Below, in pieces: positions 36,781-47,900 of a stretch of 64,000 bases of DNA. Under the pieces are notes generated by a model, which worked only from the letters and a program-made list of their open reading frames with translations, was not told the origin of the DNA and did not search any database. Each line of letters begins with the position of its first letter. The first letter of the stretch is position 1. The DNA comes from Valencia hispanica. Taxonomy: Eukaryota; Chordata; Actinopteri; Cyprinodontiformes; Valenciidae. Made by a program: the position numbers and the translations under genes. The DNA lies in contig OY747705.1 of assembly GCA_963556495.2 (NCBI GenBank), positions 22,867,501 to 22,931,500 of the forward strand, read 5' to 3'.

Positions 36781-37330
36781 GTCTTGCCATGATCATTAAA
36801 GCAGGTATCTGTACGTTTGGCAGTATGAGCAAAAACCAAGAACTGTTGGAAAATGAAATTAGCATTTCCAAGAAGCGGTCTATCAGGAAATTTCTGTTAA
36901 TTAATATACATGTCCAGCTAGACAGCTGTACTGACCTTGGACTTGATCAAACAAAGTGGACCAACACCAGTAGAGGACATGGCACCCCAAATCATAGTTG
37001 ACTGTGAAAACTTCACATTGGACCTAAGGCAAGTTGGGTTCTGAGCCTGTCAACTCTTCCTCCAGACTCTGGGACCTTGACTTTCAGATGAAAGCCAAGA
37101 TTTACTTTCATCTGAAAGAAAGACTTTGGACCACTCAGCATCAGCCCAATCCTTTTTTTCCTTAGCCTAGGTAAGACACTTCTAATGGCTCTGGTTCAGG
37201 AACAGCTTAACACAAGGCATAAGACAATTATAGCGCATATCCTGGATACATCTGGTTTTGGTGGCTCCTTAAGCACAGACTCCAGCTGCAGTCCACACAT
37301 TGTGAATCTCCAAACACTTGAGTGGGCTTT

Positions 37331-38690
37331 GAGTGTCAAAAGCGAGTAATGAAGAAAGCAAAAAAGAAGAATTTGGACATGAGGAACTATTTTTCAAAGA
37401 AACCTGTAAGTCACTTAAAGTCAAGTTCGCTAATGAAATGTGTCCATCATAATAACGTTAATGGCAATGCTACGCTTTAGCGCACATCATACAGTCTCAA
37501 ATTGTATGTAACTATGAATTACGTGATTTGGAAACTAACTGCACAACAAGCTGCCCACTATTAGTTATCTTACACCATGTATCTAAGGATGAGGCAGGTC
37601 TGTGAGCGCTTCCCCCAGGGAGCAAGGTGGCCATGCACTGTGTGATTTTTATCATACTTTTAAGGCCATTTTTCAGTCATACAACAATTTTTGCGATCGG
37701 TTCGTCTTCAAAGCTGAATAAAAATAAATATTGTTTCCCCAAGAATTTCTGCTTGCATATCTAATTTCCCTCACATATGTTTTAAATACAAATAATTGCA
37801 GTAATATTTCACAGTTTACTGTTGCAGAGTCCTGCACTGGTCCAATTTTACCAACCCGCATGCATTAAGATGATTTTCTAACCCGACCCTTTACCCACAG
37901 TTATCTCCATGTTAAATCCCGACCCAACCCACCCATTGATTTAAAACCGCCATCAGTCTGTGTCCGCCGCAACTATGCGCTCCAATCCCTCCGTAACTCT
38001 CCATGGGGCTGTCAGCTGAGCTTTCAGATAGCGATGCTTTGAATACGTGTTCAGGTCTTAGTTGATAATCAGTCAGATGCTCTCATAGGAATCTGTTTTT
38101 GATTGATTCAGTTACCTGAAGTTGAAAATGTCTGCGCGTCTGCAACAAGTGGTGTGAATTGTAAACTGCTTGTTTAAAAAAAAAAAAAAAAAAACGGAAA
38201 ATAACGTGACCCCGTATTAAAATAAATTATTTCCCTTTTTATTTCTCTGGAATGTTGCACAGCTGATTCTTATTTTATGCGGAACTGTAGTGAAGTTACA
38301 GTTGACGTTTCTGCGCACAGAACGGCAGGGTTGCAAGGGAAATGCGTTTGTTTTGTTTGTTGCGCATTCTTCTTCTGGGGCGAACATATTATTAATGTAG
38401 CCAACATTATTCTTTGTGCTACGATGTGGATAAACATGATCGTTCCCAGACAACAGTCTAATGATGGTTTTCAGCGCCATTTGAAAAACTAAATAAAACA
38501 CAACGGGCTTTCAATTTTTCACCTGTTATTACACCACAGTGTATATTATAATAAAACGTCAGAAGGATAAATACCTATATATGAATGATTATTTATTGTC
38601 CCCACCAATCTTCAAACCACACGCATGTTTATGGTTATTGTCCCCAGCAATTTTAAAAACAAACCTACGCCATTGGGCTTTGCTTTACAA
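37331..38690. mobile_element. Unidentified insert, possibly hAT-like
   Basis: This separates two adjacent blocks of the surrounding transposon, so it is an insertion. Near its left end an ATG reads MKKAKKKNLDMRNYFSKKP followed directly by gtaagt, resembling the first exon of some hAT transposases. No terminal repeats or duplication could be fixed. A poly(A) run lies at 38176-38194. Confidence 0.4.
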
Positions 38691-38960
38691 TCCTCCCTGT
38701 TGCTTGTGCACCTTTTGCGATCACACATTTCCTTTCCCCTCAACTTTCAATTAATGTGCTTGGAAACAGCACTCTGTAAACATCCAGCCTCTTTAGCAGT
38801 GACCTGTGAGGCCATAACACAATATTTCTGTATTAAAAAAATATATTCTTTCCACTGAAGTAAGAATGACATTTTCTAAGAAACTGAATCTTGGGTTTTC
38901 ATCAGCTGTAAGTTAGAATCATGAAAGGAAAGACACTTATTATATGTATTATCTATAACC

Positions 38961-40144
38961 ATATGGTCAGATACTCTGAGTAAATACAGGCAATAGTCAG
39001 CTCTCGTTATCAAGGTGTACAACAGATTTAAAAAGTTGGGTTTTTTCTTATAAACACAAATGTGGCTGTTTGAGAATATTTACAGTCTTCACGGTCATTA
39101 TGTAAAAACGAATGGAGCACTCCTTTTTGCTCTTTCTAGGCTAAATAACATAATGCAATGACTACTGGAACAGAAAGCTTGACTGATTAATAAGCTGATA
39201 TCAGCATGGTATACTGTCACCGTTACTCTATAAAAAGAAAAACAACAAAGAGGTTTCATATTCTGTGCAGAATATAGGTGAGTAAAGATATAGATAATAT
39301 AAATATAACTGTAATAATGTGATATTTTTATATGTCAAAAACAATACACCAATAAAAGCATTCCATCAGGCCAACATTAAAAATATCTTGTTAGGCTAAA
39401 CTATGTAAGTAAATGTAAAGCTTAGTTTATATCTTACTGCTAAAGCTCAAGTCTTTTCTGTCCTTTCTTGCCTGACCTTCAGTTAGGCCAGCTGACGACA
39501 GGTCAGGTTACAACTAAGGACAGAGAAGCAGCATTCTTCTAATACGCCTTCAGCTCTTTCTTAGGTCGACACTCATCCTCGGCCTCCTTCATTCTCTCAG
39601 GCAGCGCAGGTAGAGCCTTCTACTCACCGAGGCTCCATTTAAGAAAGACGAAACCCAAGCATGTCATGGTAGAACCGTTTTAGGTGACAGTGCTCATCTG
39701 TGGGTTTTTCAATGTAGCGGTGTGGCTCAGTAACAGAGTCTTAATCTGTCCAAGCCAAGCAGCATGTCACACAGCTCCACAAAAAGTTTATAAGATCTCT
39801 GACTTAATGAGTTTGAAAACAAAACCTTCTTTCAAGAAGGATGTTTTTTGCCCCCCAAAATAAGGTGCATGCAGAAAAAAAGTATACTAAGCTTTTTAAA
39901 GTTAATTTTACTCAAACAAACATTAATGTGCCCAAACACAGTACAATATAAGGGGTTGTTAGTGCTTCCAAACCAAAATAAGCTTTAAATTGTAAAATGC
40001 TGTCCAAGTCCTGTTGGACATTGATGTTGCCAGGACTTGACTTTTTGCTGCAATTCACATCTGCAATACGTATTTTATTCCAAAGACATGCATAATGTGA
40101 GAGCATATTAATGAGTTTGAATTACATAAACACCAAAAGGCGGG
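38961..40144. other. Intronic sequence with a GC-richer patch
   Basis: Mostly AT-rich. 39541-39780 is GC-richer and its minus strand reads protein-like text in two frames (see findings). Nothing else is recognised. Confidence 0.4.
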
Positions 40145-41090
40145 GTTAAAAATACTTGTCTAAACTGTAAAGAGGTATTGCTTGAATATGCATATGTTTT
40201 TATGAGATCTGATGTGATAGACCAACACAAAATGCAACAGGATTTAAAAATACTAAACATGTGCCGTGCATTTGCCTTCAGCCCCCTCCTCAGTCAATGA
40301 TTTGTCGACCCACCTTTGCCTATGAATATCTGCCCATTCTTCATAGCAAAATTAGCTCATGGTAAGTCACAAAATGCCATTATGCCATTCTTCCATAAAA
40401 GCCATAATGTGAATGCTAGTTGTTATGTCAGCATTTTCTCCCATCTGAGTTTTGGATATCTGCAGCTCCTCCAGAGTTACTATGAGCTTCTTAGCTGCTT
40501 CTTTGAGTAATGTTCTTCATTCCCAACCAGTCAGATTAGTTGGATTACTATGCATTGTTAGGTTTGTTGTTGAGCCAAACTATTTCCATTTTCAGATGAT
40601 AGATTGAACAATGTTGCATGAGATGTTGAAAGGTTTTAGTACTGTTATATAACCTAACCCTGTTTTAAACTTCTCAACAACATCATGCCTGATCTGTCTC
40701 CTTGGTCCTCATGATGTTTGTTCACTAATGTTTTCGAAAAAACTTCTGAAATCTTTACATAACAGCTGTGTTTATTCTGAGATTACATTACACAAAGTTT
40801 ATCTTTGGTTACTAATTAGGTGGCATCTAAAGGTAATTGGTTGCATTAGGTTTGAGTTAGGGTATCAAAACAAAGGGGTATAAATTTAAGTGCCCGCCAC
40901 ACATTTCAGATTTTTTATATGTATAACCTATTTAAAATATTGTATAATTTTCCTTGAACATCACACTGATGTACTAGCCTGTGTTTGTGGCAAAAAGCAC
41001 ACGAAAAACACACTGAACTTTAGGGTTATATTTTTAAAATGTGTAAAAAAAAATTGTTAAGGGGATATAAATACTTTTGCAAGGCATTGC
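40145..41090 (-). mobile_element. Tc1-like transposon relic D (5' half retained)
   Basis: Read on the minus strand it keeps the 5' end, the start and the DNA-binding-domain part of the family of relics A-C: 40690-40740 (ctgatctgtctccttggtcc, tcatgatgtttgttcactaatg) covers the translation-start region and 40440-40680 the helix-turn-helix region. The 3' end is present at the left (gtgatagaccaacacaaa at 40216) and the terminal gatataaatacttttgcaag at 41065. The catalytic part is missing. Confidence 0.8.
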
Positions 41091-41263
41091 ATAATATATG
41101 TGGTTGACTATGAAGCTGGCAATTGGGTTTTGGAAAACAAACAAGGCTCTTACTTAGGAACCAAAATTGTGTATTTATGTACATAGGAATAATTGCTCTT
41201 TCACTGAAACAAATTTGAGAATAAATTAGTTAGAGGTCCGTAGAGGAAATCCATGTTACTCAC

Positions 41264-41326
41264 GTAGGGCATATTATTGATCTGAGGATATAATTTGTAG
41301 GGAGACAGTCCAAGCATGAAGTTTTC
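41264..41326 (-). other. Candidate 63-nt exon (21 codons, phase 0)
   Basis: The segment has a good acceptor (ttttttgttttacctgccag) and a consensus donor (gtgagt). It is open in one frame and reads ENFMLGLSPYKLYPQINNMP plus Tyr. It is a multiple of three, so it could be included without a frameshift. I do not recognise the peptide. It lies between the missing finger-1/2 exon and the finger-3 exon, so inclusion there would split finger 3. An alternative first exon, lncRNA or decoy exon is equally possible. Confidence 0.3.
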
Positions 41327-41940
41327 CTGGCAGGTAAAACAAAAAACCTCATAAGGCACCAACATCTTTAGGAATAGACGTTACCCAGAAACCCTGCAGA
41401 AAAATAAATCTATGCTAAAGTAAACTATTTTAATGCAGCCAATCTGTTGGTTTAAATTACTCCTTTTAGAAAGTGTGCTAACTGTCAACTTCATTTTGGG
41501 AATTCGCTGTATTACAGGACTGGTAAAATGAAATACGCCACCCCTACTGGTACTGAGAGAAGAAAGAGTGTGTAATACGAGTCTCCATCAATGCGTACCA
41601 AATGTGGTCCCATTTTGTCAGCCAAGACAGTTATGTGTTTTTTCTATTTCACCCGACTTCACTAATCAAAGTTACAGCTATAATGATGATAAAAGCCTCT
41701 TAAAATAACGTGTACATTAAGAAGCATAAACTGTGTCCGTAAGGTAGTACACCATTCATGAGGAGCTGACTCAAATCTAAACTAGGTGGAATGCACCACA
41801 CAGTTTAAAGTGGTATAAACAGAGGGTTGGTGGTTGACAGACGACTGGTTTTACCTTTGATATTACATATAAAAACAGTTTAAACTGTGCTAAACACATT
41901 AATTGCTTTAAACATGTTTAGTTTTCCTCTCTGAAAACCC

Positions 41941-42380
41941 TCCGTCCAGGGTAAACCAGAAGGCTGCCACACGAGGGGAGTGGCACCGGCACTCTGGAGG
42001 GCTTTCAGCCCTATTTGACACCATCCTCAGTTCTGAGTGGGTCGCTCAGCAGCTCGGTAAACATTGGGGATGACAGCGGGGTCCCGACATGGCTGAAGGG
42101 AGCCCGAGTGAGGGTTAAAAACCTGGGACAGGCGGCTGATCACAACAGACAAATTATGGACTCGGCGTTCAGAGCAGAGGTGGTGCGTCACGCCTCAGGC
42201 CTTCAGGGGAAATTATTTCTGACTGGCAGGGAAAAGACCAAACAGTGTCAGGAGTAAAAGGCAGCAGTGTAGGACTCTGCTCACAGGCAGCGGCTCATTA
42301 GCAACCTGCTGGAGCTGGGGGTGATGGGAACAAACCAGCCGTTATGGACGGCTGCTGCGAGGGAAACAGCTGCTGACATG
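41941..42380. promoter_or_regulatory. CpG-rich block of unknown role
   Basis: By eye this 440-bp block is clearly richer in G+C than its flanks and has about 17 CpG. It contains ggtgcgtcacgcc, a CRE/ATF-like core. A plus-strand ORF (42015-42257) covers part of it but resembles nothing I know. An intronic promoter, an enhancer or a conserved noncoding element are possible. Confidence 0.3.
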
Positions 42381-43263
42381 TTTAACAAAAATCTGATCTA
42401 AAGTCTAAATAAATGACGCAAGAAGACATATATACACGAAGAGGATCAGAGGATATGAAGAGGCTTATCTATTGAAAAGTAATACCTGTGCAATGCAGTG
42501 GTTGCTGCTAAAATAATTGAATAAAGATCTTTTTATTTTAATTTCAATTCGCAACATTTTCTCTTGTACGTATTTACTTGCCCGTTGCAAGAGATTTAAG
42601 CTGTTCATTTGGTACTCCTTTCAATTGTAATATATTTCTTTGCTCCCGTGATGCTGGAAGACGGAACTTGGATTTGGGAAAGGATTCATAGCCAACTAAA
42701 TACAGTTCCAAGCAGGATTAGTTCACTGGAGTCTTTAGTAATTAGTCTAATGACCAGTAGATGGAGAACATTTTCCTCAACATTCTATGAAGTCAAACAC
42801 TGTGAAAAAACACCCATCATTGTAGGTAGAACAGCTCTGTGTGTGTGACCAGTTTGATAAACTACAACTGGTTGGTGGTCAAGTTTGTGACAAATGTTGC
42901 ATCCCATTTATATTTGACTTCTTACTTTGTAGTCTGGCATTGTATCTTCAGGGGCCTTTTAAGTTTACGTTTTACTTGGATCACAGAAATTCTGACTTCT
43001 ATTCAAAAAAGATTAACAATGTTACCATTCTTGATCTGACAATCCAATTTGGCTGCTGTGTGTGTTTAACACTGAGTGGTAGCTGTCTTGCAAAACTGTT
43101 AATTTGCATATCTGACAGTTTTCATCTTAATAAAACCAATCACAACCTGATTGAACCGCTTGTTGCTGTGCTTAATGCATAAAGCAGATCTGTGCCGTTG
43201 ATCACAGTTAGGCTGAACCTCTAAGATGCCAAAGTGATTGGAGCAATCATCATAATAATAGTT

Positions 43264-43345
43264 ATAATTAATATGGGGCGCCACGTACGCGGGTGTCTCT
43301 TCCCCCGCCTCTCTACCGTTATTGCACACTAGCCACTGTCGGTGG
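43264..43345. other. Short CpG-dense patch
   Basis: ggggcgccacgtacgcgggt and the following cccccgcc stand out from AT-rich flanks. It directly precedes a T run at 43374-43394. No function is assigned. Confidence 0.3.
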
Positions 43346-43549
43346 AGGCCACTGTGGCCACAAAAACATAAACTTTTTTTTTTTTTTTTTTTTTACGTGT
43401 CCTGTTTGGCAGTGTGGAGCTCAGAATTGGTGTCTGAGTACCAAGTAGAAGCCCAACAGATTTACTTTCACAAGCGGAGCAGTACAGCTTTTGCTATAGT
43501 ACTCCACTTGATATATGTGTGAAAAATCTTTATTATGAATTGTTGGGGT

Positions 43550-44230
43550 TTTTATTTCCTGATGTTATGGACACGGAGACGGAAAATTAAGGAGGAGAAA
43601 GAAGGAAGATGAAGAAGAGAGGTAGGAAACAAAAAGTCATGAGAGAGGGTGAGTTGAAAATACAAGAGAGGAAAGGGAACAAAGAAAACACAGGAAGACA
43701 TTGAAGTCTGCCTCCATACCCACAGGACGGCAGAGAGAGGGGGAAAAACAAAACACAAAAAAGGAGCATCGACAAAACAAACCTAACATCGTGAACTAAG
43801 AATTACACAACCACATCACACAAAAATAGATATAAAAATACAACAACAATGTCACAGAAAAACTCATGGTACCGATTAATCAAGCTCTAGTGATGATAAC
43901 CTCAGCCCAAGAATATTTCCTTAAACACCAGAGACCCCACATCTACGTGTGTGTGTTAGCATGCTGGTGCATATAAGGTTTCTCCATAAGAGTGTTCGAT
44001 AGTTGGTGTGAGCAGGCATCAATCCGTCTCCCAGGAATCGATGCAGACAGGAAGGAGATCGGAGCCAAGACGTCCAAAGGACCGCCAGAGCCCCAGGCGG
44101 ACCCGACCGCATCCCCCAAGAGTGGAGCAAAGGAGAACCCCAGGGGAACATCCAGCGGCCACTATGCAGGGGCCCGGGGGGCAGCAGTGACGAGCCCACG
44201 GGCCCCGCCGGCAAAAAAAACCAAATAAAA
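43550..44230. repeat. Common fish interspersed repeat with purine-rich and GC-rich parts
   Basis: A purine-rich block (43570-43700) is followed by acaggaagacattgaagtct, gcctccatacccacaggacg, then acaaaacaaacctaacatcg and a GC-rich block (44010-44215) ending in A runs. I recognise this order from many fish genomes but cannot name the element class. ORFs across the GC-rich part on both strands are not credible genes. Confidence 0.5.
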
Positions 44231-44318
44231 AAAACTTTTTTTAAAAATAGTTATTAAATAATTGTTATTTTTTAGTTATTATACTTATAATAATCCATAT
44301 AAAAATATTTTTAGTCTA

Positions 44319-44356
44319 TGTGTGTGTGTGTGGGTGTATATATGTGTGTGTGTGTG
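44319..44356 (+). repeat. (TG)n microsatellite, imperfect
   Basis: Two TG runs are separated by gggtgtatata. It is a simple sequence repeat. Confidence 0.9.
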
Positions 44357-44589
44357 CTTCTAACATTTTGTATGATAATTAATCAGTCAAATATATTACT
44401 GTGCAACCTCTGTTAGATAGGATGGAAAGCATAAAATACTGAGAAATACAAAATTTCATCAGTTTCTACAGCTAATTGTAGTTAGCCTGGGCCAAGCCAG
44501 AAATTAAAATAAAAAATAAATACAACCGGTTTTTCAACTTGCATCTGAACTGGATTTCGGAACAAATGTGATATTGCATATCTCCACTA

Positions 44590-44720
44590 ATTTTAGCTTC
44601 AAATTCAAATTTTCTTTATTGTCATTGTAACCTGTAAAACAAAAGGTAAAAAGTGCCAGACAGTTAGTGCCTCAATAAAATACAACATTAATAATAAATA
44701 AATAATCAACACATCCTTCC
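44590..44720. repeat. Fragment of a common fish repeat (tttctttattgtcattgtaac)
   Basis: The words caaattcaaattttctttat and tgtcattgtaacctgtaaaac are typical of a fish retroelement UTR. It is short, without ends. Confidence 0.4.
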
Positions 44721-44999
44721 CATATTACCGAAAATACACACATACCACCATTCATTCTGTTATTGCACAATCCCATTCTATAGTGTAGTGTTTAAGAAAT
44801 GTTTTTATGACATTGAGGGTGGTTATTGCTGTCAGATAGATTCAGCCTTTGATTAAATGTTTGTTTGCTAACTAGGATTAAATAATTAAAGCCACAATTA
44901 CTTATTTTCTAAGGGACTCACATAGAGCAAATATATTCTCAAAGCTTATCAGAAAAAAGCTTTTTTTGTCCTTTATACATCCAAGGTTCTTTACAGGAA

Positions 45000-47900
45000 A
45001 GCATGACAGAAATAGGTACGGTTTAAATTGGCTAACAAGATATAAACGGCCACAGTTCAAATTAGGATGTATACAAACAGTATAAGTAAAAAAAGGTTTA
45101 GAGGAAAGAGTTGGTTTATCAACAGGAAAACCACCAACACTTCAGGATCTGTACAAAGGGGAGGAGGTGCAGCAGAATGCCCCAGTTAAGGATGAGAGGA
45201 ACATATGCGTTTAATCTTCCTGCTTCCAAATGCCCTGTGGCAACCACAGCAAAGTGCAGAAAAACGTAAATGGATGAAATTATATCCATATGATCCAATG
45301 TGACAAGCTAAGGAGAGGCAGGTTTCTCCACCACTTTGTTAGGATGTAATATTAAAGGCAGCTTAGGTAAAACATTCACATTACAGAGTTTGCACATATC
45401 ATTTCATTTCCACGACACATCAGGACCCTTTAAGTAGACAGCCTTATCTGCTGTGGATACACTTTTAATTAGACGAAAAGACGGTAAGTATTTGATACTT
45501 CTAAAAAAAGAAATTATTTATAGACACTCCTTTTTCATCTTTATAAAGCCCATTCTTTCCTGTTGTCCATTTCTGCTCTTCAGTGACCACAATTCCCCAA
45601 ACAGGTTCATAAAAAAGCGGAAGGAGTGTTGTCCAGATGCACACAGTCCAAGAACTCAGCGGATAAATTGGTAGAAGGAAGTAGTCATGTAAATGACCAA
45701 AGAAATTGCTCTTAACAGCCTTTTTGCTCTCATGCCTAAACAGTTTTGGGGTCAAATTGAAAGCGATGCGGATGGCAAGACAGGAAGCATTCCTATGATG
45801 ACTAAATGGGGCTCACATAATGACCCAGCTGAGCTTTGTTCCACTCAGGAACTGTTTTCAAATGATTGTAGAGGAAGTGCAGTGATGAATCTTAACCTTG
45901 TGTGTCTGCAACAAAGACTTGACAAAGTGGGACCATCAATGCACAACAACAAGCTAAGGGTTTATGGAACCATTTCACCTTAGATGATTCATACTGCCCA
46001 GCCCCCCATCCAAAATGGCTACTCCTTTGCAGCCCTGCATCAGATTAGAGAGCTAAAATGTAATTTCCTTTCAAATGGGCTACCTGGAGTTTACAGGTTT
46101 ACCAGGTTATGGGAAAAAAGAACGCTGTGTTACATTCTCAAATAAAAAGGGCAATTACACTGATTACTATTTTGCAGCCTTAACAGAAATCCAAATATCC
46201 ATCCAACAAAATAGTCAAAGTTTGATTATAATTATCCTTCTAGGGAACACCTTATGCTTTTAAGAAATCAGATATATTTTACAGTTAGCTAAACAACCAC
46301 AGAATAAACGTGGCATTAATGTTTAAACATATTCCATTTCTATAAAACAAATGTATTAAAAGGAAAAATATTTTGACAATCTTTCTCTGTTTTTTCCCCT
46401 TCCAGTTGAAAAAAAATCTCAATTTAGACAAGAATAATTACCTCTAAAACAACCAAAGAAACAACCATACCTGTGCCACACTGAAAGGTGCTGATATCAT
46501 AAGCATTTACAACACATCAGAATGCTAAGAAGAGCATTAATAGCAGCAATGAGCGTGTTCAGAGACTTCGCATTTTCCTTCGCACCATGGCTACTCCCTA
46601 TTTTTTTTTATTAGAGTTTCTGCTGTGTGCCTGGCCAAATATGTTTTCTCAAACATTTTGTAAAAAATATAATAAAAAATACCCGGACCAGTGTTGTCAG
46701 GGCCTGTGAGTTTTAACACCAACATGTTGTTTGTATGTGGATGAGAGGTGCAAAAGTAGATGTGGAGAAAGTCTAGGGTACTTGCTTCTCACTGAGGGTG
46801 GAAACTATTTGTGCGAACCAAAACCATAAATTAAACCTCTAGCATGATACGTTTTCTTGAATCTCTTTTACACAGGGGATACGTCACAGAAACTCTATTT
46901 TGGGATTTTAAAAATGGGTGCTCTTATTTCATCTGTCCTTCCATAATAACACAATGATAATTCAGTTGGGTGATGCACTTTTCAATTCCACTGTGATCTT
47001 GGAAATCTTCAAAAAGAGCCCTTCCACTTTATCTTTGGACTATGTGTTTATGTTCACAGCTATTCTAACCATTCACAATAACTGATTAAAGTGCAACACA
47101 AAGGATCCAAGGGCAAAGCCATTAACAGCCATCAAGGCATTAATTATAAACCTGCTCAAGAAATCCAAACCCACCTCAAAAAAGAAACACCAGAGCTTAC
47201 GCAATGAAAATCCTAAACATGATCTGTGTCTGGACTGGTGTTACTGGCAGTCAATGCAGGATCCTGCGGTGTTCTCTGACACCAGGGCTCACATCTATTC
47301 AGCACCTTTCACTCACAGCTGCCGCCATTCTCACTCCTGCTTTCTCCAGCTGTCTCTCATCCCCTTCTACCTATAAGCATCTCTTGTTCTGCTGCAGAAT
47401 GCACTGCATGTCTCCATTTCATTTTAGGGCCATTGTTGGGATGATGGATGCTAATTCACATGCAGCCAGCAAAGAAAATAATAACACTCTTAACTGATCC
47501 ACTTTGTCTTCTACTAATTCGCTTTACCAAAGAATACAAACTTACATTTCCCTGATTAGCTTGTGGTTTGAATTGATTAGTTGTTGGGCAATCACAAGTT
47601 TCTTTCCTAACAAAGTTTTTGTTTTTGCCAATAAAGAGGAAACTGGCATCTGTGGATATTGCTACAGATCTGGAAACATGCCCTCACTCTTGATTTAAAC
47701 TATTCATGGTCTAGCACTAAACTACAACATCTGCTCAAACAACCAGTAGCTATTTTCTAACTGTATGAAAGTGTTTATAGTTTCCTTACTGAAAATATGA
47801 ATTCTTTCAGGGGTCAAAGTACTGTTGCTGCACATAATCACATTTTACTTCCATTCGTACACACACTCTTACCTGCTCTACTTTTATTACTTCAGCTGAT

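Larger units (their letters stand above)
36018..38960. mobile_element. DNA-transposon relic split by two insertions
   Basis: Three blocks belong to one common fish element: 36018-36210, 36785-37330 (words catggcaccccaaatcat, acttcacattggacct, gactctgggaccttgac, ctccagctgcagtcca) and about 38690-38960 (aattaatgtgcttgga, ccagcctctttagcag, gggttttcatcagctg). The order agrees with the intact family. A LINE 3' end interrupts the first junction and a 1.3-kb unidentified insert the second. It is the same family as 3840-4480. No ORF survives. Confidence 0.65.

Noticed and set aside
37349..37410. First coding exon of a host gene (MKKAKKKNLD... then gtaagt)
   Set aside because: It is the left part of an insert inside a transposon and resembles hAT transposase starts; kept only as a mobile-element note.
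39565..39610. Plus-strand mini-exon (ctttcttag to gcgcag|gtagag)
   Set aside because: Splice sites exist, but the peptide is short and the opposite strand reads more protein-like; no support for either as a real exon.
43921..44228. Proline-rich ORFs on both strands
   Set aside because: They lie in a GC-rich part of a common fish repeat; overlapping opposite-strand frames indicate composition, not coding.
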